Source: an uncultured bacterium
GTDB lineage: Bacteria > Bacillota > Clostridia > Lachnospirales > Lachnospiraceae
Direction: 5' to 3'
Assembly: GCA_947647735.1 (NCBI GenBank)
Contig: CANSLJ010000018.1
Location: forward strand, 24,976-88,975
Length of the DNA: 64,000 nucleotides
A model generated the notes under the pieces. That model was given only the letters and a program-made list of their open reading frames with translations, was not told where the DNA came from and searched no databases. The position numbers and the translations under genes are program-made. Positions 8,629 to 18,091 of this stretch are shown here, piece by piece; the first letter of the stretch is position 1; each line of letters begins with the position of its first letter.

Positions 8629-10240
8629 TCCCTCTTGTCCCTCTGTATTTTGTGGGTGACACCCCGTAGCGCTTCTTAAATACATAGCTGAAATAATTCT
8701 GTTCCTGATAACCTACTTTTTCCGCGATCTTATAGGTCTTATCATCGGTTTTCTTTAAAAGTTCCTCCGCTTTCTGCAGACGCACCTCCGTCAGATAGTT
8801 TACATAAGTCTGCCCCGTCTCCTTTTTAAACACGGTGGAAAAATAGGCCGGGCTCATATGCAGGTGCCGGCAGAGCGTATCCACAGACAGTTCCGGGTCT
8901 GCAAAATTTTCCTGAATATACTCTTTGGCTTCCATGATGGCTTTTCTCGTCGTATTATCTCTCTCCCGGTTCAGCGCCTCATTCATACGGCAGGCAACAG
9001 GGATCAGCTCATCCGCAAAGGCCTCCTTCTGACAGACTCCCCGCATAATATCCGCATAGCGTTCCTCCGAATCAAACATCTCTCCCATATTCAATTCATA
9101 CTGCTGCATCACCCTGATCAGGCAGTTCACAATGCTCAGCATATAGACCTGATACTGGTTGGCATGGACTTTGGCGTCGTCCATATATGCCGCCAGATCC
9201 CGAAGCGCCTTCTCGATCCGCTCCCGGGGACCAAACTTGATGGCCGCGGTCAGTTCCGCCTCACCTTTTGCATCCAGCTGCAGCTTCCCGCGGCTCACCG
9301 GTTCCACATCGTTGATGCAGATCGTTCTTCCGCTTCCCACGATCGCCCGGTATCCCAGCGCATCCACCGCCGTCTGATAGGAACGGCTGATCTCCCGCAG
9401 CGAGTCACAGCTGTGTCCCACCCCTATCGTGATGGCAACCTCCAAAAGCCGCCGGCTCTCCTTGCAGATATCGTTTAATAGATGGATCAGTCCTGTTTCC
9501 GTGTTGTGTTCATCCACCGCGGCGATCACGGTGATGCCCTCCGCTGAATTAAATACGGCAAAACGGCAGTAAGTTTTTAGATGGTCTTCCACCAGCCCCC
9601 GGACAGAGATCGGGATCAGCTCCTGATGCTTGGAAAGTTCCAGATCCTCCGTCTGCTCCATATGCTCCATATGGATCACCGCCGCCAGCCATTTTCGGGC
9701 GTCCAGAATATCGATCCCGTACTCCCTGAGTTTTGACACAACACCGGTTATATCGGCAGTCCGGCACACAAGATCGTTTAAAAACAACTCCCGCAGGATC
9801 GGCAGGCTTCCCAGATAACTCTTCTGCAGAGTGCTGATATTGCGGCGCTGCTCGATCTCCTCGTCCAGGCTGATCCGGACCCGCTTTAAGATCTCCGCCA
9901 GTTCCTCACCGTTAACGGGTTTTAGAATATATTCAGTAACATGGAGTTTTATAGCCTGCTTCGCATATTCAAAATCATCATAACCGGAAAAAATAAGGAT
10001 CTTGATAAAAGGATACTGCTCGCGGACCCGCGCGATAAAGGTCAGGCCGTCCATATACGGCATACGGATATCCGTCATGATCACATCCGGCTCGAGCTGC
10101 TCCAGCTTCTCCAGGGCATCCTCACCGTTTTCGGCATCTCCCGCGACAGTAAAGCCAAGCGCTTCCCAGTCCATCTTGCGGATCATGGCTTTGCGGACTT
10201 CCTCCTCGTCGTCCACCAGCATAATACGATATAAACTCAT
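8621..10240 (-). CDS. response regulator, YesN type, with AraC DNA-binding domain
   Basis: About 539 residues. N-terminal receiver (residues 1-120: acidic patch LVDDEEE, phospho-acceptor Asp in VIMTDIRMPYMDG, Lys in YILKPVNG), a long central region of unassigned fold (about 130-430), and a C-terminal AraC double helix-turn-helix (DTLCRHLHMSPAYFSTVFKK and NYFSYVFKKRYGVSPTKYR). It is the first gene of the sensor operon, and its promoter is at 10300-10328. Start at ATG 10240, 6 bases after AAGGGGG; a TTG codon directly before it is too close to that site. It probably activates the importer promoter and possibly araA. Confidence 0.92.
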   Translation of the reverse strand: MSLYRIMLVDDEEEVRKAMIRKMDWEALGFTVAGDAENGEDALEKLEQLEPDVIMTDIRMPYMDGLTFIARVREQYPFIKILIFSGYDDFEYAKQAIKLHVTEYILKPVNGEELAEILKRVRISLDEEIEQRRNISTLQKSYLGSLPILRELFLNDLVCRTADITGVVSKLREYGIDILDARKWLAAVIHMEHMEQTEDLELSKHQELIPISVRGLVEDHLKTYCRFAVFNSAEGITVIAAVDEHNTETGLIHLLNDICKESRRLLEVAITIGVGHSCDSLREISRSYQTAVDALGYRAIVGSGRTICINDVEPVSRGKLQLDAKGEAELTAAIKFGPRERIEKALRDLAAYMDDAKVHANQYQVYMLSIVNCLIRVMQQYELNMGEMFDSEERYADIMRGVCQKEAFADELIPVACRMNEALNRERDNTTRKAIMEAKEYIQENFADPELSVDTLCRHLHMSPAYFSTVFKKETGQTYVNYLTEVRLQKAEELLKKTDDKTYKIAEKVGYQEQNYFSYVFKKRYGVSPTKYRGTRGNG

Positions 10241-10299
10241 CAAAAACCCCCTTCCCCCGGGCAGGAAACACTGTATGCTCCCCGAATGTCATTGTACCA

Positions 10300-10328
10300 A
10301 TTTTATCATGCCGGCGAAGAATAGACAA
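10300..10328 (-). promoter_or_regulatory. promoter of the sensor operon
   Basis: Minus strand TTGTCT (10323-10328), 17-base spacer, TAAAAT (10300-10305), about 60 bases upstream of the response regulator start. It is a weaker match to consensus than the importer promoter. Confidence 0.5.
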
Positions 10329-10361
10329 GTTTCCCCGCCTGTGGAAAATGGCCCTTTACGC

Positions 10362-10398
10362 AAAAAACCGAAGAAAACATTCCTCCGTTTTCTCCGGT
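10362..10398 (-). terminator. intrinsic terminator after the DUF6465 gene
   Basis: On the minus strand ACCGGAGAAAAC pairs with GTTTTCTTCGGT (10367-10378 with 10387-10398, one mismatch), followed by a run of Ts (10362-10367). It sits 38 bases downstream of the DUF6465 stop codon. Confidence 0.75.
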
Positions 10399-10435
10399 CT
10401 TTTATCCTGTTCTTTTTAATGATCCGATTTTGCTT

Positions 10436-10909
10436 TTAAATAAAGAAGCTTCCCGTGTGTTCACCGTTGATCACATAATAAGCCTGGTTCTCCTCGGGTT
10501 TTACATAAAGCTCCACGCTCTTGAAATCGGAAACCTTCTGCTTTAAGTCATATTTCCATACGTCTTTTGCGATCGCTACCAGTTCCTCTGTTGTATAGGA
10601 TTTGCCGGAAAACTGTACGCTGACAGTTGTCTCGATCTCCTTCTTTGCTGCAGGCTTTTTAGCTGCCGCTTTCGCCGTTGTCTTCTTTACAGCAGTTTTT
10701 GCCTTTTCTGCCGCCTTCGCTGTTTCCTTCTTTACTGCTTTCGCTGCAGGTGCCGCCGCCTCTTTTACCGCCTTTGCCGCGGGAGCCGCTGCCTCTTTCA
10801 CTGCCTTCGCCGCAGGAGCTGCTGCCTCTGCCGCTTTTTTCACTGTATCTTTTGCTGTTTCTTTCACTGTTGTCTTCTTCGCCGCTGCTGTCGTCTTTTT
10901 CTCTTCCAT
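10436..10909 (-). CDS. DUF6465 family protein with Ala/Lys/Pro repeat tail
   Basis: 157 residues in two parts. Residues 1 to about 90 are a low-complexity basic region dominated by Ala and Lys, with three near-perfect 11-residue repeats of the type EAAAPAAKAVK, resembling histone H1 or bacterial HU-tail sequences. Residues about 90-157 form a compact domain (VSVQFSGKSYTTEELV ... VELYVKPEENQAYYVINGE) ending GSFFI, which I recognise as the DUF6465 domain of Lachnospiraceae. Start at 10909 with a GAGG site 6 bases upstream. Function unknown; the tail suggests binding to nucleic acid or another anion. It is a single gene with its own terminator. Confidence 0.85.
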   Translation of the reverse strand: MEEKKTTAAAKKTTVKETAKDTVKKAAEAAAPAAKAVKEAAAPAAKAVKEAAAPAAKAVKKETAKAAEKAKTAVKKTTAKAAAKKPAAKKEIETTVSVQFSGKSYTTEELVAIAKDVWKYDLKQKVSDFKSVELYVKPEENQAYYVINGEHTGSFFI

Positions 10910-11037
10910 AATATACCTCATTCCTGCGCCGCTTTTCATGGGGGAAGCGGTTCTGGTAAGCAGCGCCCTATCATAAACCGCCTTTGAAGTTTTTCACATC
11001 GTTCTCAGTCTATACCCGTTAATACCTTTTGTCAATG

Positions 11038-11865
11038 TTATTTTAACGCAAAATACAGTAAAACCAACGCTCCGAGGACGATCCTGTACCATCCGAAAGC
11101 TTTGAAATCATGTTTTCTGATATAGCCCATAAGAAAACGGATCACCAGCATTGACACCAGAAATGCCACCACCATACCGACTACCAGAAGCACCAGTTCC
11201 GTGCCCGTAAAAGCAAGCCCGAACTTCAGGATCTTTAAGAGGCTGGCGCCGAACATCACGGGAATCGCAAGGAAAAATGTAAATTCTGCCGCCACGGTTC
11301 TGGATACGCCAATCAGCAGCGCCCCTACGATCGTTGCCCCGGAACGGGATGTTCCCGGAAAAACAGCCGCGATCAGCTGGAACAGTCCGATCAGCGCCGC
11401 TGTCTGCCAGGTGATCTCCTTTAACTTTGTGATCTTCGGCGTCATGTTTTTATTCCTGTTTTCTATGATGATAAAGGCGATGCCAAATACGATCAGCGCG
11501 ATCGCCACACACCACGGATTATAGAAAAGTTCATCCAGCTTATCGTCAAAAAGCACGCCCACGATCGCCGCCGGGACACATGCCACCAGTATCTTCAGCC
11601 ACAGCATGATGATATCTGTTTTTATATAGAATCTGCCGCTTTTTTTCTTCCTGCCAAAAGGCCCTATCTTACTCCAGAACAGAAGGACTACCGCCATGAT
11701 GGCGCCCAGCTGGATCACCACCAGAAAGAGGCTCCAGAATTCCTCGGATACATTCATCTTTACGAATTCTTCCACAAGGATCATATGCCCCGTACTGCTG
11801 ATGGGAAGCCATTCTGTGATTCCTTCCACGATACCGAACAGGACAGCCTTTAAAATGTCTAACAT
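11038..11865 (-). CDS. uppP: undecaprenyl-diphosphatase
   Basis: Membrane phosphatase that regenerates undecaprenyl phosphate, the lipid carrier for cell-wall building; overexpression gives bacitracin resistance in other species. At 275 residues it has normal length for the BacA/UppP family, with both conserved loops visible: EGITEWLPISSTGHM (residues about 14-28) and PGTSRSGATIVGALLIG (about 170-186). About eight membrane segments are apparent. The next gene upstream, an aminotransferase, lies 15 bases away on the same strand, so the two may share a transcript. Confidence 0.96.
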   Translation of the reverse strand: MLDILKAVLFGIVEGITEWLPISSTGHMILVEEFVKMNVSEEFWSLFLVVIQLGAIMAVVLLFWSKIGPFGRKKKSGRFYIKTDIIMLWLKILVACVPAAIVGVLFDDKLDELFYNPWCVAIALIVFGIAFIIIENRNKNMTPKITKLKEITWQTAALIGLFQLIAAVFPGTSRSGATIVGALLIGVSRTVAAEFTFFLAIPVMFGASLLKILKFGLAFTGTELVLLVVGMVVAFLVSMLVIRFLMGYIRKHDFKAFGWYRIVLGALVLLYFALK

Positions 11866-11880
11866 AAAATTATACTCCTT

Positions 11881-13068
11881 TTATCTGTATTCGTTTTCTA
11901 CAAATTTTCTGAGAGCCGGGATGGAACGTTCCACTTTTTCCGTGTCGATGCAGTATGCCATTCTGAAAAAGCCGGGGCAGCCGAAGCTGTCGCTGGGCAC
12001 GAGGATCAGGTCGTACTTCAAGGCTTTGTTGCAGAAGCTGACTGCATCTTCCTCCAACGCTTTGGGGAAGATATAGAAGGTTCCGCCGGGTTTTGTGCAG
12101 GTGAAGCCGAGGGCCGTCAGTTCCTTATACAGTATGTTCATGTTTCTCTCGTAGACGGACAGGTCCGCTGTCAGGCCTATGGTCTCCGCTACAGCGAGCT
12201 GCATGATGGAAGTAGGGCAGTTATGTCCTGTTCCTCTGGATATCTGGCCGCACATCTCCACCAGAGTTGCCGCTTCCTCACAGGCGGGATTTACCGCCAC
12301 ATAACCGATACGCCCGCCCGGCAGGGAGAGGGACTTTGAGAAGGAGTAGCAGGTTAAAGTATCTTTATAGTACTTTGCCACATAGGGAGCATCCACCCCC
12401 TCAAATAAGATCTCACGGTAGGGCTCATCCGATATCAGGTATATCTTATGCCCATACTGTGCGGATTTTTCTTCCAGGATCTCCGCCAGCTTCTGCACGG
12501 TTTCCGTAGAATATACCGCGCCGGAAGGGTTATTGGGCGTATTGATCAACACTGCCATCACCTTCTCCGTGAGCATTTCCGCAAAGGCTTCAAAATTGAT
12601 CTGAAAGTTTTCTGTGTCAGCCGGAACCACTTTGAGCTTTGCCCCGGTCAGGTTAATATAGGGGCCGTACTCCGGAAAGTAGGGCGCAAAAGTCAGGATC
12701 TCATCCCCCGGCTCCGAAACGCAACGCACCGCATGGGCGATCGCTCCTGCCGCGCCGGATGTGGGAAAAATATGTTCTGCCCGATAAGGCACCCCAAACC
12801 GCCTCTCCAGGGAAGCGGCAATTTTCTCCTTCACCGACGGAATGCCCAGCGTAGGACTGTAACCGTGCAGTTCTATCGAGCTCTTCTCCTGCAGCAGACG
12901 GATCATCACATCCGTAAACTCCTGCGGCACCGGCACCGACGGATTCCCCAGACTGTAATCAAACACATTTTCATACCCGATCTCTTTCCCCCTCGCCGTC
13001 GCAAACTCCGAGAGCGACCGGATCACCGACTTATTTCCCAGCATATCTTTATATTTCTGTACCAGCAT
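11881..13068 (-). CDS. class I/II PLP-dependent aminotransferase
   Basis: Fold type I aminotransferase of about 395 residues, cytoplasmic. Visible landmarks: DYSLGNPSVPVP near residue 37, the substrate/PLP segment INTPNNPSGAVYS, the ISDEPYREILF Asp-containing strand, the PLP lysine motif SFSKSLSLPGGRIGY (about 240), and a C-terminal Arg region (FRMAYC). Members are annotated as aspartate, aromatic or general aminotransferases, and the substrate cannot be told here. Start at 13068 (MLVQKYKDMLGNKSVIR) after AAGGA; an upstream in-frame ATG overlaps the 7TM gene stop and is unlikely. It lies between uppP and the 7TM gene in the same orientation. Confidence 0.9.
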   Translation of the reverse strand: MLVQKYKDMLGNKSVIRSLSEFATARGKEIGYENVFDYSLGNPSVPVPQEFTDVMIRLLQEKSSIELHGYSPTLGIPSVKEKIAASLERRFGVPYRAEHIFPTSGAAGAIAHAVRCVSEPGDEILTFAPYFPEYGPYINLTGAKLKVVPADTENFQINFEAFAEMLTEKVMAVLINTPNNPSGAVYSTETVQKLAEILEEKSAQYGHKIYLISDEPYREILFEGVDAPYVAKYYKDTLTCYSFSKSLSLPGGRIGYVAVNPACEEAATLVEMCGQISRGTGHNCPTSIMQLAVAETIGLTADLSVYERNMNILYKELTALGFTCTKPGGTFYIFPKALEEDAVSFCNKALKYDLILVPSDSFGCPGFFRMAYCIDTEKVERSIPALRKFVENEYR

Positions 13069-13090
13069 CTTATTATATTCCTTTCCTGTA

Positions 13091-13780
13091 TTATTTATCA
13101 CTAGCATACACCTTTTTCATATCCCACGCCACAAAAATTATGAGGCACACAGCAAACGCCGCCCCCAGCGGCATATCCGCATCATAGTGCCGGAGGAATG
13201 CCCTTCCCTGACAGGCCATTGAGATCACCCAGAGAAAAACACCGGACGAAAGCAGCATCTTTACAGGCAGTTTTTTTTCCTTACCGCAAAAAACAAACCA
13301 CAAAATACCGGCAAGCGGCAGAAACCGTCCTGAAACATGAAAGACCTCCCCCAGCGTTGTCCGCTCCGTTTCTATATAATAGAAGAACTGATTCTGCAGA
13401 AATTCCTGCCCACTGTACAAAAGCCTGTAAAGGCTGTCTGAAAACAAAAATACCGCTGCTGTCAGTCCCAAAATACCCGCGATCATCTTGACCGTCCTGC
13501 TGTCCCTGCCAGATAATGACACGCATGTCACAAAGAATCCGCATCCTGTCAGCACCTTTCCGAGCAGGCAGATCTTTTCCGCCAGCCTCAGCCCTGCCAT
13601 AGCGATCTCCTGCAGATACAGCCCGTAGCCTGCCTCCATCAGAACGATTCCCGAAAGCACCGCCAGCACAGACATTCCGTATCTCTCTCCCCGCAGCCTT
13701 TCATCGGTCAGCGCCAGATACAGACAGATGCCGGAAACAAGGATACAGATGGCCTGAAAGCACATGATATAAAAATACAT
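13091..13780 (-). CDS. orphan seven-transmembrane protein, 7TMR-HISK-like
   Basis: 229 residues, with seven predicted membrane helices by eye (about residues 3-24, 36-56, 68-91, 99-116, 150-166, 174-194, 204-222) and a long loop after the fourth (YRLLYSGQEFLQNQFFYYIE). The layout resembles the 7TM input domain usually fused to histidine kinases or GGDEF domains, but no output domain follows. It may be a stand-alone remnant or a membrane receptor acting through another protein. It ends 22 bases before the aminotransferase start and begins 6 bases after glpK, so it probably shares the glpK transcript. Function unknown. Confidence 0.75.
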   Translation of the reverse strand: MYFYIMCFQAICILVSGICLYLALTDERLRGERYGMSVLAVLSGIVLMEAGYGLYLQEIAMAGLRLAEKICLLGKVLTGCGFFVTCVSLSGRDSRTVKMIAGILGLTAAVFLFSDSLYRLLYSGQEFLQNQFFYYIETERTTLGEVFHVSGRFLPLAGILWFVFCGKEKKLPVKMLLSSGVFLWVISMACQGRAFLRHYDADMPLGAAFAVCLIIFVAWDMKKVYASDK

Positions 13781-13786
13781 ACCTGC

Positions 13787-15382
<1,596 letters not shown>

Positions 15383-15400
15383 TTAAAAAATTTATGAAAC

Positions 15401-15429
15401 TTTACAAATTTCACTTTTTTCATTATACT
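15401..15429 (+). promoter_or_regulatory. promoter of the acyltransferase gene
   Basis: TTTACA (15401-15406), 17-base spacer, TATACT (15424-15429), 25 bases upstream of the chosen start codon. It lies in the glpK/acyltransferase divergent gap. Its position supports the ATG at 15454 over an earlier in-frame ATG at 15394 that would precede the promoter. Confidence 0.6.
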
Positions 15430-15453
15430 ATTCTTTCAGGGGGATTCTTTTAT

Positions 15454-16221
15454 ATGCTTCGATTTTACTATGTTATCATCTTAAATCTCTGGCGGGCGTT
15501 TTATATGTTGCCCATGATGCGGTACAAGGCAAACCGCCCCGCAAAATATACGCTCCAGGAACGATACGACTTTGCAAAATGGGTAATGCACCATATGCAG
15601 CGTACCGGCAGGATCACCACGAAAGCCTACGGTGTAGAAAATCTGCCGAAAAAAAACGGTTATGTCATGTATTCCAACCATCAGGGAAAATACGATGCGC
15701 TGGGCATCGTGGATATGCATGAGCGTCCCTGCAGTATCGTTATGGACGAAGCCCGTTCCCATGTGATGCTGACTGCACAGTTTATCGATCTTCTGGAAAG
15801 TAAGCGCCTTGTTCTGGACGATATGAAGCAGGGACTCAAGATCATGAAGGAGATCACCCGGGAGCTCCGGGAGGACAACAAAAACTTCCTGATCTTCCCG
15901 GAGGGCGGTTACACCGACAACCATAATATGGTCTGTGAATTCAAGGGCGGTTCTTTTAAATGCGCCCAGAGGGCAAAAGCCCCCATCGTGCCTGTCGCCA
16001 TTGTCAATTCCTGGAAGGCTTTCGAGAGCAAAGGGCTTGGCCCCGTGGAGACACAGGTGCATTTTCTGCCGCCCTTATATTATGAAGAATACAAAGATAT
16101 GAAAACAAATGAAATAGCAGACACTGTCCAGAAAAGGATCCAGCAGACGATCCTTGATAATCTGACAGGAAAAGATCTGGAAGTGCTGCAAAAACAATTG
16201 GCTGAAAGGGAAGATACTTAA
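15454..16221 (+). CDS. 1-acyl-sn-glycerol-3-phosphate acyltransferase (PlsC family)
   Basis: Membrane-associated acyltransferase that makes phosphatidic acid from lysophosphatidic acid. The catalytic block I is NHQGKYD (H-x4-D, near residue 71), and block III is FPEGGYTDN (near 148) with PIVPVAIVNS as block IV. A hydrophobic N-terminal stretch (about residues 2-20) probably anchors it. 255 residues is normal. Start 15454 follows AGGGGG and the promoter. A terminator follows directly. It is divergent from glpK, a plausible metabolic pairing. Confidence 0.88.
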   Translation: MLRFYYVIILNLWRAFYMLPMMRYKANRPAKYTLQERYDFAKWVMHHMQRTGRITTKAYGVENLPKKNGYVMYSNHQGKYDALGIVDMHERPCSIVMDEARSHVMLTAQFIDLLESKRLVLDDMKQGLKIMKEITRELREDNKNFLIFPEGGYTDNHNMVCEFKGGSFKCAQRAKAPIVPVAIVNSWKAFESKGLGPVETQVHFLPPLYYEEYKDMKTNEIADTVQKRIQQTILDNLTGKDLEVLQKQLAEREDT

Positions 16222-16240
16222 AAGTCTTCCCTTCTTTTTT
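16206..16240 (+). terminator. intrinsic terminator after the acyltransferase
   Basis: AAGGGAAGA (16206-16214) pairs with TCTTCCCTT (16225-16233), followed by CTTTTTT. It overlaps the stop codon region of the acyltransferase. Confidence 0.8.
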
Positions 16241-16272
16241 CGAAAATTTATAATTATCTTATCTTTTGTTCA

Positions 16273-16300
16273 TTGACTTATCACAAATTTGGAATATAAT
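16273..16300 (+). promoter_or_regulatory. promoter of the ABC exporter operon
   Basis: TTGACT (16273-16278), 16-base spacer, perfect TATAAT (16295-16300), 40 bases upstream of the first exporter gene. Confidence 0.75.
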
Positions 16301-16339
16301 AGCAACTATTACCAAAAAACGAGAAAATGAGGAGTGTTT

Positions 16340-18091
16340 ATGATTAAAACATTAGCTGCACAGGTAAAGCAGTATAAACTGCCTTCTCTTTTGACGCCCT
16401 TTTTTATGGCGCTGGAAGTAATCGTAGATATTCTGCTTCCTAAAACAATGGGTTCCCTGATCGACAAAGGCATCCAGGCGGGGAGCCTTCCGGACATATT
16501 CCGCTACGGCGGATACATGCTCCTGCTTGCTTTCTTCGGCCTTGTCTTCGGCGTGCTGGCGGGAAAATATGCGGCGCAGGCATCCTCCGGTTTCGCCTGC
16601 AACGTGCGGGATGCCATGTATACCAATATTCAGAAGTTTTCTTTTTCCAATATTGACAAGTTCAGCACGGCAGGGCTGATCACCCGGCTGACTACGGATG
16701 TGACCAATCTGCAGAACGCCTATCAGATGATCATCCGTATGTGCTTCAGGGCACCGCTTATGCTGATCTTTTCCCTGATCATGGCTTTTTCCATCAGCAC
16801 CCGGCTGAGCATGGTCTTTGTTGTCGCGCTGGCGATACTGGTCGTTTTCCTTGGCCTGATCATTTCCCGCGCCATGAAATATTTCAACGAGGTCTTTGAA
16901 AAATATGACGATCTGAATGCCAGCATTCAGGAAAATGTATCCGCCATCCGCGTTGTCAAGGCTTTTGTCCGGGAAGATCATGAGAATGAAAAATTCAGGG
17001 CGGCTGCCAGCGGCATCTACAAAATGTTCGTAAAGGCGGAAAGCGTTGTTGCAAACAACGGCCCCATCATGATGCTGGCGGTTTATTCCTGTATGCTCTC
17101 GCTCTCCTGGCTGGCGGCAAAGATGATCACCGCCGGAACATTGACTACAGGGGAACTGACAACGCTGTTTTCCTATGTCATGTCCATCCTGATGAGCCTG
17201 ATGATGCTCTCCATGATCTTTGTCATGCTGACGCTTGCCGCGGCAAGCGCGCGCCGTGTGGTGGAAGTCCTGAATGAAGAGCCTGACCTTGTCAGTCCGG
17301 AAAATGCAGTGACGGAAGTCACAGACGGCAGTGTGGACTTTGAAAATGTGTTCTTTTCCTATAAAAAGAATTCCTCGGAGCCGGTACTGAACAACATCAA
17401 TCTGCATATACATGCAGGTGAGACCATCGGTATCATCGGCGGCACCGGTTCCGCAAAATCCAGCCTTGTGAACCTGATCAGCAGGCTTTACGACGTATCG
17501 CAGGGATGTGTAAAAGTCGGCGGCAGGGATGTGCGGGAATACGATCTGGATACGCTGAGAAATGAGGTATCCGTTGTGCTGCAGAAAAATGTCCTGTTCT
17601 CCGGCACGATCCTGGAAAATCTGCGCTGGGGCGACAAGGACGCCACGCTGGAAGACTGCAGGCGTGTCTGCCGCCTCGCCTGTGCGGATGACTTTATCGA
17701 GCAGTTCCCCGACAGGTACGAAACATATATCGAGCAGGGCGGCACCAATGTCTCCGGCGGCCAGAAGCAGCGTCTCTGCATTGCCCGCGCTCTGCTGAAA
17801 AAACCGAAAATACTTATTCTGGATGACTCCACCTCCGCAGTGGATACGGCTACGGACGCCCGCATCCGGCAGGCTTTCCGGGAGGAGATCCCGAATACCA
17901 CAAAGTTTATCATCGCCCAGAGAATATCCAGCATTCAGGATGCAGACCGCATCATCGTTTTAGAGGACGGTGTGATAAACGGGTTTGACACCCATGAAAA
18001 TCTGCTGCAGAGCAATGCGATCTACCGTGAAGTCTATGAGAGCCAGACGCAGGGCGGCGGTGATTTCGATCATAAAGGAGGTGTTTTATAA
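16340..18091 (+). CDS. heterodimeric ABC exporter subunit with degenerate ATP site
   Basis: Half-transporter of 583 residues: a six-helix exporter membrane domain (about 1-310) then a nucleotide-binding domain. The NBD departs from consensus at every catalytic position: Walker A is GGTGSAKSS, where the Gly before Lys is Ala; Walker B ends in LILDDSTSAVD, with Asp for the catalytic Glu; and the switch loop is FIIAQRISS, with Gln for His. The signature VSGGQKQR is intact. This is the TM287-like degenerate partner, working with the next gene, whose start overlaps this stop by one base. Start 16340 after GAGGAG. Substrate unknown; multidrug or lipid export are typical guesses. Confidence 0.92.
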   Translation: MIKTLAAQVKQYKLPSLLTPFFMALEVIVDILLPKTMGSLIDKGIQAGSLPDIFRYGGYMLLLAFFGLVFGVLAGKYAAQASSGFACNVRDAMYTNIQKFSFSNIDKFSTAGLITRLTTDVTNLQNAYQMIIRMCFRAPLMLIFSLIMAFSISTRLSMVFVVALAILVVFLGLIISRAMKYFNEVFEKYDDLNASIQENVSAIRVVKAFVREDHENEKFRAAASGIYKMFVKAESVVANNGPIMMLAVYSCMLSLSWLAAKMITAGTLTTGELTTLFSYVMSILMSLMMLSMIFVMLTLAAASARRVVEVLNEEPDLVSPENAVTEVTDGSVDFENVFFSYKKNSSEPVLNNINLHIHAGETIGIIGGTGSAKSSLVNLISRLYDVSQGCVKVGGRDVREYDLDTLRNEVSVVLQKNVLFSGTILENLRWGDKDATLEDCRRVCRLACADDFIEQFPDRYETYIEQGGTNVSGGQKQRLCIARALLKKPKILILDDSTSAVDTATDARIRQAFREEIPNTTKFIIAQRISSIQDADRIIVLEDGVINGFDTHENLLQSNAIYREVYESQTQGGGDFDHKGGVL

